DNA of 62,651 bases from a virus: the IMG/VR virus record IMGVR_UViG_3300010396_000012, positions 1 through 62,651 of that record; one strand, given 5' to 3'. Positions 23,120 to 29,693 of this stretch are shown here, one piece after another. The notes beneath the pieces are model-generated. The model did no database searches, was not told the DNA's origin, and saw only the letters and a list, made by a program, of their open reading frames with translations. Each line of letters opens with the position of its first letter. The first letter of the stretch is position 1. A program made the translations under genes and the position numbers.

Positions 23120-23130
23120 CGCAAGTCCCG

Positions 23131-23162
23131 AGCAAGGGCGCATCACTGCGCCCTTGCTTTTG
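23131..23162 (+). terminator. Rho-independent terminator
   Basis: AGCAAGGGCGCA and TGCGCCCTTGCT form a 12-base stem with a 5-base loop (TCACT), followed by TTTTG. Textbook intrinsic terminator after the gene at 22730-23119. Confidence 0.85.
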
Positions 23163-23181
23163 CCCGTTGTTGTAGTATTAT
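23154..23181 (+). promoter_or_regulatory. Sigma70-type promoter overlapping the terminator
   Basis: TTGCTT, 16 bases, TATTAT. The -35 lies in the descending arm and T-tract of the preceding terminator. It would drive the gene at 23229. Confidence 0.45.
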
Positions 23182-23228
23182 CTACAAACCCATTGCGCCG
23201 CGCTCGCGGCCTGTCTAAGGTGACCCCT

Positions 23229-23582
23229 ATGAATGACGAGACCCAAGCCCCACAGAACGGCACCGAAGGCGATCCCGCGCCGACCGAGGCCCAAGGCACG
23301 ACCACGCTTGACCTGACCGCTGCAGATGCCGCACAGGGCGCTGGCTTGCCTGTTGTCGAGGTAGCTCCGGAAGCTGTCAACGAAGCCGTATCGCTGACGC
23401 ATACCGAGAGCGGGGTGGTGACGAACCTTTCCCCGACCGCAACTACCATCCCCGCAGGCGTTCATGGCGTGGTGTCGAAGCTGGAAAGCGAACTGCATGG
23501 TGAGTTCGCCAAAGGCCAGACATCTTTCCTGACGTGGATGGGCAGCATCATCGCCGAGTTCAAAGCCCATCTAAAGATGTAG
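23229..23582 (+). CDS. Hypothetical low-complexity protein, 117 residues
   Basis: A 117-residue protein. The first 70 residues are Thr-, Ala-, Glu- and Pro-rich and probably disordered (MNDETQAPQNGTEGDPAPT); the end is helical (VHGVVSKLESELHGEFAKGQ, FLTWMGSIIAEFKAHLKM). Has its own promoter and precedes the structured RNA candidate. No family recognised. Confidence 0.55.
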   Translation: MNDETQAPQNGTEGDPAPTEAQGTTTLDLTAADAAQGAGLPVVEVAPEAVNEAVSLTHTESGVVTNLSPTATTIPAGVHGVVSKLESELHGEFAKGQTSFLTWMGSIIAEFKAHLKM

Positions 23583-23603
23583 GTGGGTGCGTTGTCGCAA
23601 GAC

Positions 23604-23690
23604 CGTAGCGTCGGCGGATTACCCTGCTGACACAGGCGTTTCCTAGGTGCTGGTCAGAGCATCCGTGAGGAGACAACCGCCGACGTTACG
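23604..23690 (+). ncRNA. Candidate structured RNA, hairpin 1
   Basis: Arms 23604-23617 (CGTAGCGTCGGCGG) and 23677-23690 (CCGCCGACGTTACG) pair at 13 of 14 positions, with G-U possible at the odd one in RNA. The enclosed 59 bases contain a further GCTGAC/GTCAG pairing. It lies in a gene-free gap of 245 bases. No known riboswitch or ribozyme consensus was recognised. It could be a 3' structure of the preceding gene or a separate RNA. Confidence 0.5.
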
Positions 23691-23793
23691 ATTTAATACT
23701 CCGCTGCACCGTCCACGATTACGTGTACTCCCCTCCCCGCGCGTAGCTATGGATGCCTTACGGCTGTAAAGGGTGCAGCGAACTATTAAATCG
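23689..23793 (+). ncRNA. Candidate structured RNA, hairpin 2
   Basis: Arms 23689-23710 and 23772-23793 pair at 20 of 22 positions (CGATTTAATA with TATTAAATCG, then CGCTGCACC with GGTGCAGCG), closing a 61-base loop with a small CACG/CGTG hairpin inside. It begins where hairpin 1 ends, so the two could stack end to end. A stem this long in 245 non-coding bases is unlikely by chance. Confidence 0.55.
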
Positions 23794-23827
23794 AGGGCTA
23801 TCACGATGGAAACGACTGGTCTTTAAT

Positions 23828-24070
23828 ATGCCACGCAAAGAACCACGCGACTACGAAGCCGAGTACGATCAGTACCATGGCAAGCAAGCGCAGATTGACA
23901 ACCGGAATCAGCGGAACAAGGCTGTTCGCAAGTTGAACCGCGAAGGCAAAGCCAAGTACGATGGCAAGGAAGTCGATCATAAACGTGGAGCCAAGAAAGG
24001 CGCAAAGCTTTCCAACGCAGATGCTAACTTGCGTGTGGTCAAGAAAGTCACTAACCGGAGAAAGGGATGA
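23828..24070 (+). CDS. Small basic HNH-like protein
   Basis: An 80-residue basic protein (MPRKEPRDYEAEYDQYHGK). The C-terminal half has KEVDHKRGAKKGAKLS and DANLRVVKKVTNRR, matching the D-H ... N-L-R-V ... N-R part of HNH nucleases but lacking the usual zinc Cys pairs. I know similar 80-90 residue proteins in many phages annotated as HNH-related. Nicking of DNA or a structural DNA-binding role are both possible. Confidence 0.55.
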   Translation: MPRKEPRDYEAEYDQYHGKQAQIDNRNQRNKAVRKLNREGKAKYDGKEVDHKRGAKKGAKLSNADANLRVVKKVTNRRKG

Positions 24071-24252
24071 CGACGAAAATTAAAGTGACGATGGAAGAAT
24101 ACGCAGGGATGCCGGTGACTGTTTGTGTCAAGACGCCAGACCGTGATCTGCAGATTGTGGACACGCTGCTGGAAAAAGGCGATAGCGCTACCGTCTACGT
24201 TCACCAGAACCAAGATGTAGTGGTCGGCGAAATCAAGACGACGGCAGCGTAG
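24067..24252 (+). CDS. Hypothetical protein, 61 residues
   Basis: A 61-residue, mostly beta protein (MTTKIKVTMEEYAGMPVTVC, then LLEKGDSATVYVHQNQDVVV). It overlaps the HNH-like gene by four bases and is followed by a GTG-started gene after two bases. The pattern resembles small phage proteins of unknown role. Confidence 0.5.
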   Translation: MTTKIKVTMEEYAGMPVTVCVKTPDRDLQIVDTLLEKGDSATVYVHQNQDVVVGEIKTTAA

Positions 24253-24254
24253 TC

Positions 24255-24533
24255 GTGACAGGAAACTTTACGGACAACATACTCGACATGGAAGTGCGCG
24301 TGCAGCTACAGCGCGCTCAGCAAGGTTTTGCCGTCCAAGTAGCAAAAGTTAACCCCGATGCCTCACTGACTATCCTTGGCACCCTGACAGGACAGGGCGA
24401 TATGCAGTACATCGGGGAGTGGTTGAAGCAGGGACTTACGCTGCAAGTGACTCGGATCACCGTCACAGGTATACCGATCCCGCCATGGTTTGACGAAGGA
24501 TACGGTATTCCCGATTCACTTGATGGAGCGTAA
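24255..24533 (+). CDS. Hypothetical protein, 92 residues
   Basis: A GTG-started 92-residue protein (MTGNFTDNILDMEVRVQLQR) with amphipathic strands and a helix (MQYIGEWLKQGLTL), ending in an acidic, Gly-containing tail. No membrane span. Sits in a string of tightly packed small genes. No family recognised. Confidence 0.5.
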   Translation: MTGNFTDNILDMEVRVQLQRAQQGFAVQVAKVNPDASLTILGTLTGQGDMQYIGEWLKQGLTLQVTRITVTGIPIPPWFDEGYGIPDSLDGA

Positions 24534-24535
24534 TC

Positions 24536-24757
24536 GTGAAAGCAGGGCTGATGGACACGCTCACCAGAATAAAGGCTGAATTGCCGTACATGGCAGTCTT
24601 TTGGTTGGCAGAGTGTGTGTTCGTAGCAATGCTTTATCGCGCAGGGGTGGTAGGGTGGTGGCCGGTTCCGCTATTGTTGATAGGCAACTTGCTTGTCCTC
24701 ATGTTGTGCGATCTGGTTGACCAATTACTAGAGCGAGTTATAAATGGCAAGGAGTGA
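24536..24757 (+). CDS. Small two-span membrane protein
   Basis: A GTG-started 73-residue protein with two hydrophobic segments (about 19-34, MAVFWLAECVFVAMLYRA, and about 42-62, PVPLLLIGNLLVLMLCDL) and a charged C-terminus (LLERVINGKE). Two-pass topology with both ends inside is likely. It is not near the lysis cassette, so it is more probably an early envelope or superinfection protein than a holin. Confidence 0.55.
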   Translation: MKAGLMDTLTRIKAELPYMAVFWLAECVFVAMLYRAGVVGWWPVPLLLIGNLLVLMLCDLVDQLLERVINGKE

Positions 24758-24759
24758 CC

Positions 24760-24954
24760 ATGTGCTACGCAGTTTTGAAAGTCAGTTACAGGAACAGTGC
24801 TTCCCCAACTTACCTTGAAGTGGAACAAAAAGATCAGCTAGATTCAAAGCTGGACGAGGTAAAGAATCGCGCGGAAGTACAGAGCGTCGCGGTGTTCAAT
24901 CACGACGTAACCCACCGGCTTGTACCGACATGGCAGGTGGCGACCCATGAATAA
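24760..24954 (+). CDS. Hypothetical protein, 64 residues
   Basis: A 64-residue protein (MCYAVLKVSYRNSASPTYLE) with an AAGGAG site before the ATG at 24760. Predicted beta-alpha-beta. Overlaps the next gene by 8 bases. No family recognised. Confidence 0.5.
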   Translation: MCYAVLKVSYRNSASPTYLEVEQKDQLDSKLDEVKNRAEVQSVAVFNHDVTHRLVPTWQVATHE

Positions 24955-25285
24955 CTTTTTCCAACTCATTATTAATCTGACGATCAAGTCGCCGGATGGA
25001 AAAGACGTGCACGTTTCCACGTCACGCACGATCCCGTTTCAACCCGTCGAAGGGCTTACCCTGTTGCTTCCCTTGTGCGAGGGAGAGGACGAGAACTACG
25101 ACGCAGAGTACCCCATCGAACTGGGCGCACCGTCCTACAGCTATCTCGAATCAGGTTTCGTAGAGTCGCAGGAAGACGACACTGTGTACGACATGGTTCG
25201 CGACGGGGATGCCACACTATCCGAGGCCATGGACGCCGTGGTCAAAGGCTACGAAGCCTATGGTTTCAAGAAGGTACGTTCATGA
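24947..25285 (+). CDS. Hypothetical protein, 112 residues
   Basis: A 112-residue acidic protein (MNNFFQLIINLTIKSPDGKD). It begins with two strands, has an Asp/Glu-rich middle (LCEGEDENYDAEYP) and a helical end (LSEAMDAVVKGYEAYGF). No motif recognised; overlaps the next gene by four bases. Confidence 0.5.
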   Translation: MNNFFQLIINLTIKSPDGKDVHVSTSRTIPFQPVEGLTLLLPLCEGEDENYDAEYPIELGAPSYSYLESGFVESQEDDTVYDMVRDGDATLSEAMDAVVKGYEAYGFKKVRS

Positions 25286-25578
25286 GTGAAGAAAAGATAC
25301 TCCGTAATCCGAAGCATACCACACTGCTAGAGTTCCCAAGTGGGTCGGGCAGATTAAGTGTCGTAGAGAACTTCGGGGAGTGGAACGAGTTACAGACACC
25401 GCAAATGTCGTTCATTGTAGACTGTGGGCCGGGGCGCAGTTTACAGGTAGACAGTATCCCGGCGCAAGCATTGGCCCAAGTCGCGTTTCGACTACTCAAG
25501 GTAGTTAAAGATCATGTCTCCGAAGTTGGTTTGGAGCGCATGTTTGAGCAGGAACTTGGGCCGTTCATTACTGACTGA
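25282..25578 (+). CDS. Hypothetical protein, 98 residues
   Basis: A 98-residue protein (MSEEKILRNPKHTTLLEFPS) with strands to about residue 55 and two C-terminal helices (PAQALAQVAFRLLKVVKDHV). Small proteins of this type occur near MazG-like genes in phages, but I cannot name it. Confidence 0.5.
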   Translation: MSEEKILRNPKHTTLLEFPSGSGRLSVVENFGEWNELQTPQMSFIVDCGPGRSLQVDSIPAQALAQVAFRLLKVVKDHVSEVGLERMFEQELGPFITD

Positions 25579-25587
25579 GGAAACACA

Positions 25588-26133
25588 ATGTCCAAGACAA
25601 AGAGCAAGGAAGTACCTGTTCAGGTAGTACCGACTCCGGAAGACATCGCCGAGAGCGCACGTATCGTACAGGATGCGGAAATGCAGATTCCGGGCGGCTT
25701 CCATAGCGTCATAGAACTGCATCGCGGGGAGCGTTCCACGACTCCGATCCTGAGTTACGTGGAGCATATCAAAGCCGTGCATTGGGGACTGAGCTACATG
25801 CAGAACCTATGCTACCGCCTGTCGTACAACAAGGGCTGGCACAACGGCTACGACGGGGTTGACCCGTACGTCTTCGCTACCAAAATCGCACTGATCCATA
25901 GCGAGCTTAGCGAAGCATTGGAAGGTCATCGCAAAGACTTGCAGGACGACCATCTGCCCCACCGCAAGGCTGTCGAGGTCGAACTGGCGGACGCCATCAT
26001 CCGTATCTTCGATCTGGCGGGTGCGGCCAAGCTGGACGTGGCAAGCGCCGTAATCGAGAAGCTGGTATATAATCAGCACCGTGCCGACCATGAGGAAGCT
26101 GCACGCAATGGTGTAAATGGAAAGCGCTATTAA
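25588..26133 (+). CDS. MazG-like nucleotide pyrophosphohydrolase
   Basis: A 181-residue protein with an all-alpha MazG-type core at about residues 95-170. The acidic metal-binding helices are IHSELSEALEGHRKD (E-x-x-E-A-x-E pattern) and AVEVELADAIIRIFD (E-x-x-D pattern). These enzymes hydrolyse NTPs or dNTPs to monophosphates; phage versions may clean the nucleotide pool or lower ppGpp. An N-terminal 90-residue extension is not recognised. The structured leader RNA candidate follows. Confidence 0.65.
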   Translation: MSKTKSKEVPVQVVPTPEDIAESARIVQDAEMQIPGGFHSVIELHRGERSTTPILSYVEHIKAVHWGLSYMQNLCYRLSYNKGWHNGYDGVDPYVFATKIALIHSELSEALEGHRKDLQDDHLPHRKAVEVELADAIIRIFDLAGAAKLDVASAVIEKLVYNQHRADHEEAARNGVNGKRY

Positions 26134-26290
26134 GGAGCGCGTGTCAGGAGCACAAGGAAACCGTGTGTGAACGGAACCGACGTTGGGCCGTTGAGCCTTC
26201 GGGCGAGCCTCCAACGTGCTGACAACGGATGTTGGTAACATCAATCAACCCGAGAGGCACGGTAGCCTTTCGTCATTTGAGGAGCGTAGT
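26134..26290 (+). promoter_or_regulatory. Structured leader with pseudoknot-like pairing, candidate cis-regulatory RNA
   Basis: ACGTTGG (26180-26186) pairs with CCAACGT (26211-26217), while CCGTTG (26188-26193) inside that loop pairs with CAACGG (26223-26228) downstream, giving pseudoknot topology. Inside the first loop a GCC-TTCG-GGC mini-hairpin (26195-26204) has a stable UUCG loop, and GATGTT/AACATC (26228-26242) forms another hairpin. The region is non-coding and directly precedes the gene at 26291. No known riboswitch consensus recognised. Confidence 0.5.
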
Positions 26291-26536
26291 ATGTTCGGAC
26301 TAACCAGAAACCTTACCTTGCGCGTGTTCAAGGACGCCGATGGTGCCAGCGAGGCAGGGTTCAGCAAGGAAGACAAGTACAAGGACGCAAAGCCATTGGA
26401 GATTAATACGGCTGTCGTGGTCAAGAACGGCACCGTAGGCGGTAACTCCACCGTCGATCTGGTCATGGAAGATAAGGACGGAAACAAATACGTGGCAATG
26501 ATTACCGGCACGTTGGTTAAATTGCTACCGCTTTAA
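26291..26536 (+). CDS. Hypothetical protein, 81 residues
   Basis: An 81-residue protein (MFGLTRNLTLRVFKDADGAS), predicted beta-rich with charged turns (MEDKDGNKYVAMITGTLVKL). The start is set by GAGGAGC 7 bases upstream. It sits behind a 157-base structured leader, which suggests tuned translation. No family recognised. Confidence 0.55.
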   Translation: MFGLTRNLTLRVFKDADGASEAGFSKEDKYKDAKPLEINTAVVVKNGTVGGNSTVDLVMEDKDGNKYVAMITGTLVKLLPL

Positions 26537-26558
26537 CAACTCACAGTCAAGGTGGACT

Positions 26559-26741
26559 ATGAAACCGAGAATCTACAAAGTTGCTGGCTGGTGGTATTGT
26601 GTACAAATACTTGCCGACCGTGGACTGGCAGGCGTTAGATGTATAGGCCGTGGTCGTAGCGTGAAAACAGCATGGAAGGACTTTGGCCGCAAGTACAACT
26701 GGTACAAGAGGGGTTGTCCGGGGTTGAGGATACGCCCATGA
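26559..26741 (+). CDS. Hypothetical basic protein, 60 residues
   Basis: A 60-residue very basic, Trp- and Tyr-rich protein (KVAGWWYCVQILADRG, AWKDFGRKYNWYKRGCP). It overlaps the helix-turn-helix gene by four bases. The composition suggests nucleic-acid binding. No family recognised. Confidence 0.5.
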   Translation: MKPRIYKVAGWWYCVQILADRGLAGVRCIGRGRSVKTAWKDFGRKYNWYKRGCPGLRIRP

Positions 26742-26914
26742 AGAACTGGTCTACCAAAGAATTGAATTGGCTGCTGGACAATAACCATAGGTTCAGCACC
26801 AAAGACCTAGCTCGGAAGTTTAATACTACTGAGCAGGATGTAGCGAAAGCTATTAAACGTGCACTAGGAAGGACGGTAGACGGTAAAGGGAAAAGACGGC
26901 GGTATGGGCATTGA
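26738..26914 (+). CDS. Small helix-turn-helix protein
   Basis: A 58-residue protein (MKNWSTKELNWLLDNNHRFS). Helices at about 6-14, 18-28 and 32-44 with TKDLARKFNTTEQDVAKAIK in the middle fit a Myb/SANT-like or simple helix-turn-helix fold, ending in a basic tail (GKGKRRRYGH). Probably binds DNA; the target is unknown. Confidence 0.6.
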   Translation: MKNWSTKELNWLLDNNHRFSTKDLARKFNTTEQDVAKAIKRALGRTVDGKGKRRRYGH

Positions 26915-26942
26915 AACACAAGTCACCCAAAGGAGCATGACG

Positions 26943-27125
26943 ATGGCAAAGGGCAAGAAAGGTATGGGCTTCAAAGCAGCGGCAGGTAGTGTCGCCAAGC
27001 GTGAAGGTATGTCGATGAAGTCGGCAAGTGCCGTGATTGCGGCAGGCGCACGCAACGCCAGCGCCGGCGCGAAACGAGCCAACCCGAACCTGAAAAAGGT
27101 CAAGGGTTCACGTAAGCGCGGTTAA
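26943..27125 (+). CDS. Small basic Ala/Lys/Gly-rich protein
   Basis: A 60-residue protein with many Lys and Arg (MAKGKKGMGFKAAAGSVAKR, ending KVKGSRKRG). The start at 26943 gives a 7-base spacing to AGGAG; the ATG at 26937 would be too close. I know similar small basic proteins in other phages and some bacteria with an A-K-x-x-G-x-S pattern; histone-like or RNA-binding roles are guesses. A strong terminator follows. Confidence 0.55.
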   Translation: MAKGKKGMGFKAAAGSVAKREGMSMKSASAVIAAGARNASAGAKRANPNLKKVKGSRKRG

Positions 27126-27139
27126 GTTTTACCCAAGTC

Positions 27140-27178
27140 ATGCTCGGCGGCGCACTGCCGCCTAGCATTTATTTTTCC
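27140..27178 (+). terminator. Rho-independent terminator
   Basis: ATGCT-C-GGCGGC and GCCGCC-T-AGCAT form an 11-base stem with one mismatch and a 5-base loop, followed by TTATTTTTCC. Convincing intrinsic terminator. Confidence 0.8.
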
Positions 27179-27198
27179 TGTTACTTGAGGATCACCGC

Positions 27199-27672
27199 TT
27201 GTCTGGCTACATCAAACTCAAGTCGCATTTCAAGACGACGCTTTCGCGTGACGTAAGCGATATGATTCTAGGCGCGCATATCGCTACAGGCGCTACGCGT
27301 ATGGTGTACGCGCATGCGACGCAAAGTGACGCCGTGGTGAAGCTGGAAAACATAGCGAATAGTTTCTGCAACATCTACGAAGAACAGGTTTGGTACCACG
27401 TCAAGGACACGGAGTTTGCGCAGTGGTTCGCGCCGGTCTTGCGTATCAGTCCGAACGGTACCGTGCTGGTCATGCGTCGCACCATGCCTGTGTCCATCAA
27501 TGATCTGCCAAAGCATGTGCCTGCGTTCTTTACCGACCTGAAAGCGGAAAACTTCGGCCGTATGGATGGGCGCATTGTGTGCCATGACTACGGGTTCCAT
27601 CGGTTTATCGAGCGCGGCATGACGAAGAAAATGCGGCTGGCGAACTGGGAAGCGAAAGAGACGAAAGCCTAA
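27199..27672 (+). CDS. Minimal protein kinase-like protein
   Basis: A 157-residue protein with a TTG start (GAGG 10 bases upstream). Three elements match a reduced kinase fold: AVVKLENIA (about 45-53, the VAxK-type lysine strand), FTDLKAENFG (about 112-121, the catalytic-loop D-L-K-x-x-N) and IVCHDYGF (about 127-134, DFG-like). The first two-thirds also carry GATRMVYAHA, which could replace the glycine loop. At half normal kinase size, it may be a catalytic minimum, a pseudokinase or a nucleotide binder. It is the first gene after a terminator. Confidence 0.5.
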   Translation: MSGYIKLKSHFKTTLSRDVSDMILGAHIATGATRMVYAHATQSDAVVKLENIANSFCNIYEEQVWYHVKDTEFAQWFAPVLRISPNGTVLVMRRTMPVSINDLPKHVPAFFTDLKAENFGRMDGRIVCHDYGFHRFIERGMTKKMRLANWEAKETKA

Positions 27673-28238
27673 TGCCTATTTACACAACAGGGAACGTCAT
27701 CAAACGCGGGGAAATGTGGTGCGATGACGCCGACGAGATTACACAGAATGCACTTGAGTCAGCCGGGTACGACTGGAACAGTGAATGGCCGATCCAATTT
27801 GGATTGGATACCTGCGGACTAGGCAATGCGTTGCTGGCGTTAGGCGCACCGTTACCACGGTACAAAGTCAAGGCCCGCGAAGTAGAAATTAAGTATCTGA
27901 AATACCTATACGACGTGGCCGTGCAGATCGCGTGTCGTCATGGCTTCACGATAACCGATACCAAGGCGTGGCTGGATCGAGAGGATCGTCAAGTAAGTTG
28001 TCTGGCCTATGCCAAGATGTGGATCGAAATCAAGCAGTGTGCCGAGAATACAGGCATGGAGCAATTAGCTTCTGCCATGACGCTGATCTACAGCGCCGAC
28101 AAGAGTTACATGCTACGCAATGTCATGGCAACACGGTATCTCGCCACCGGCCAACGATTACTCGAAGGCGAAGCAGCGTCACACGAAACCATCAGTAATC
28201 TTAAAGATTACCTACGGAAGGAACTGGATAATGTCTGA
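27672..28238 (+). CDS. Hypothetical protein, 188 residues
   Basis: A 188-residue protein (MPIYTTGNVIKRGEMWCDDA), mainly helical after residue 60 (VEIKYLKYLYDVAVQIACRH, SCLAYAKMWIEIKQCAENTG). Six cysteines are dispersed and do not form an obvious zinc motif. It overlaps the kinase-like gene by one base and the next gene by eight, so it is co-translated. No family recognised. Confidence 0.55.
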   Translation: MPIYTTGNVIKRGEMWCDDADEITQNALESAGYDWNSEWPIQFGLDTCGLGNALLALGAPLPRYKVKAREVEIKYLKYLYDVAVQIACRHGFTITDTKAWLDREDRQVSCLAYAKMWIEIKQCAENTGMEQLASAMTLIYSADKSYMLRNVMATRYLATGQRLLEGEAASHETISNLKDYLRKELDNV

Positions 28239-28650
28239 ACACAAACACGTCAACACACGTTACTGGAAACGCACTGAGCTGGACAGTACCGTCGTGTACT
28301 TTTTCACCGAGTCGAATGCAGCGCATGCCCGCGCCGAGGACGATAGCCGCGCCGAGGAAATCGAGCAGGCCGAGTACACGGCCAACGTGCCCGAGGAAGC
28401 GCGCCAGAAGCCCTACGATGCGACGAACGGCAAAGCCGTCACCGGGGTAGCGGCCCAAGGGGCTGCCGCCGTGATCGAGTCCTACAAGGCCCGCTGCGCG
28501 GCGCAGATGATCGGTGCCCACCAACAGATCATCCAACTGCTACTGAACGCCGACATCACTCATGCCGAGCGTGTGTTCATCCTTGAAATGGTCAAGGCGG
28601 AACTGGTGCAGTCGATGTTGTCCCCCGTCCCCCAACAGCCAGTGCACTGA
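28231..28650 (+). CDS. Hypothetical helical protein, 139 residues
   Basis: A 139-residue protein (MSEHKHVNTRYWKRTELDST) with an acidic Ala/Glu-rich centre (HARAEDDSRAEEIEQAEYTA) and a helical C-terminus (ERVFILEMVKAELVQSMLSP). Codon use is strongly GC-ending here. No family recognised. Confidence 0.5.
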   Translation: MSEHKHVNTRYWKRTELDSTVVYFFTESNAAHARAEDDSRAEEIEQAEYTANVPEEARQKPYDATNGKAVTGVAAQGAAAVIESYKARCAAQMIGAHQQIIQLLLNADITHAERVFILEMVKAELVQSMLSPVPQQPVH

Positions 28651-28657
28651 GGTAGTC

Positions 28658-28918
28658 ATGTCACCCAACCGTGCTTTCCGAGAGAGTCGCGAGCGCTTTT
28701 TGCATGTCAGCGCTCCCCTGATCCCCAACCCCGCAAGGCAGATTGAGATTGCGTTGAAGGGTCACTCCATTCTTCCCGAGATAGTTGTCGGCCACCGTGT
28801 CACGTTCTGCAAAAAGATCAATCAGCGTAAACGCCAGCGTGCAGAAATGTACGGCACGTCTTACCAACGTCGTCTGGCGCAGCCAACTGTCCGCATGGTA
28901 GGAGCAATGACCCCATGA
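28658..28918 (+). CDS. Hypothetical basic protein, 86 residues
   Basis: An 86-residue Arg-rich protein (MSPNRAFRESRERFLHVSAP). It contains ICKK-like basic helices (TFCKKINQRKRQRAEMYG). Overlaps the exonuclease gene by four bases. May bind nucleic acid; no family recognised. Confidence 0.45.
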   Translation: MSPNRAFRESRERFLHVSAPLIPNPARQIEIALKGHSILPEIVVGHRVTFCKKINQRKRQRAEMYGTSYQRRLAQPTVRMVGAMTP

Positions 28919-29457
28919 GTAAAGACCTTTCCATCGACATCGAGACGCTAGGCGTCAACTCCAACGCGCCGGTACTGTCCATCGGTTACTGCTGGTTCAA
29001 CTACGACAAGCCGGAGATTGAGCCGACCGGCAAAGGTCACACCGCGTTCGACATCAACGAGCAGACCCGCAAGTACGGTCGTGTGATCCACGCTGATACC
29101 GTGAAGTGGTGGTTCAACCAGTCGGACAGTGCCCGCAGCGCCGTGTTCCCAGCCAACCAGAGCAGCTTCCCCGGTTTCATTGAACGACTGACCGCCATGC
29201 TGAATGCGGCGGATCAAGTGTGGGCGAAAGGGCCGGACTTCGACTGCGTGATCTTGAAGGACTTGGTAGAAGCATGCGGTCACGACTACAAGTGGCCGTT
29301 CTGGAAGCACCGTTGCGTGCGTACGATGACCGAGTTGTTTCCGAGTATCATTACCGATGTACGTATGTCGGGTAATGCCCACAATGCGCTGGACGACGCG
29401 GTGCACCAAGCCAACCAGATTCGCGCCATCGCACAAGCACTGGGTCGAGGCGTGTAA
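28915..29457 (+). CDS. DnaQ-like 3'-5' exonuclease
   Basis: A 180-residue exonuclease of the DEDD superfamily. Acidic sites: D-I-E in SIDIETLGV (about 7-10), D in AKGPDFDCVI (about 108-112), and the H-x-x-x-x-D pair in AHNALDDAVHQA (about 161-165), which indicates the DEDDh type. The VLSIGYCWFN strand follows motif I as in the Rv2179c-like group. It probably degrades DNA or RNA 3' ends, supporting replication or nucleotide salvage. It precedes csrA and thyX. Confidence 0.75.
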   Translation: MSKDLSIDIETLGVNSNAPVLSIGYCWFNYDKPEIEPTGKGHTAFDINEQTRKYGRVIHADTVKWWFNQSDSARSAVFPANQSSFPGFIERLTAMLNAADQVWAKGPDFDCVILKDLVEACGHDYKWPFWKHRCVRTMTELFPSIITDVRMSGNAHNALDDAVHQANQIRAIAQALGRGV

Positions 29458-29507
29458 TTACCGTTCAGTCAAGGACTGACTGGACTCACCGTAGTAAGGA
29501 GAGATAT

Positions 29508-29693
29508 ATGCTTGTAATGACGCACCGACAGGGCGATAAAGTATACATCGGCAACGATGGCGAAATCGTCGTCGAGGTACTGGAAGTGCATGGTGGTAAG
29601 GTGAAGCTTGGGTTCCACGCACCCAAGGACATCCCCATTGTTCGAGACAAGGTTAAGGAGCGCGACCATGGCAATACGCCTGAAAGCAATTGA
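29508..29693 (+). CDS. csrA: CsrA-like RNA-binding translational regulator
   Basis: A 61-residue protein with a complete CsrA core: MLVMTHRQGDKVYIG (matching the MLILTRRxGExxxIG start), then IVVEVLEVHGGKVKLGFHAP and KDIPIVRDKV, the five-strand layout with the RNA-contacting N-terminal strand and the second Arg-containing region. CsrA dimers bind GGA motifs in mRNA leaders and block or stabilise messages. It follows an AAGGAGA site and overlaps thyX by 26 bases. In a phage it may redirect host carbon flow or time phage translation. Confidence 0.85.
   Translation: MLVMTHRQGDKVYIGNDGEIVVEVLEVHGGKVKLGFHAPKDIPIVRDKVKERDHGNTPESN

Noticed and set aside
23604-23793. Hammerhead or HDV-like ribozyme
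   Set aside because: The required CUGANGA plus GAAA core (hammerhead) and the HDV-type nested double-pseudoknot elements were not found on either strand by eye.
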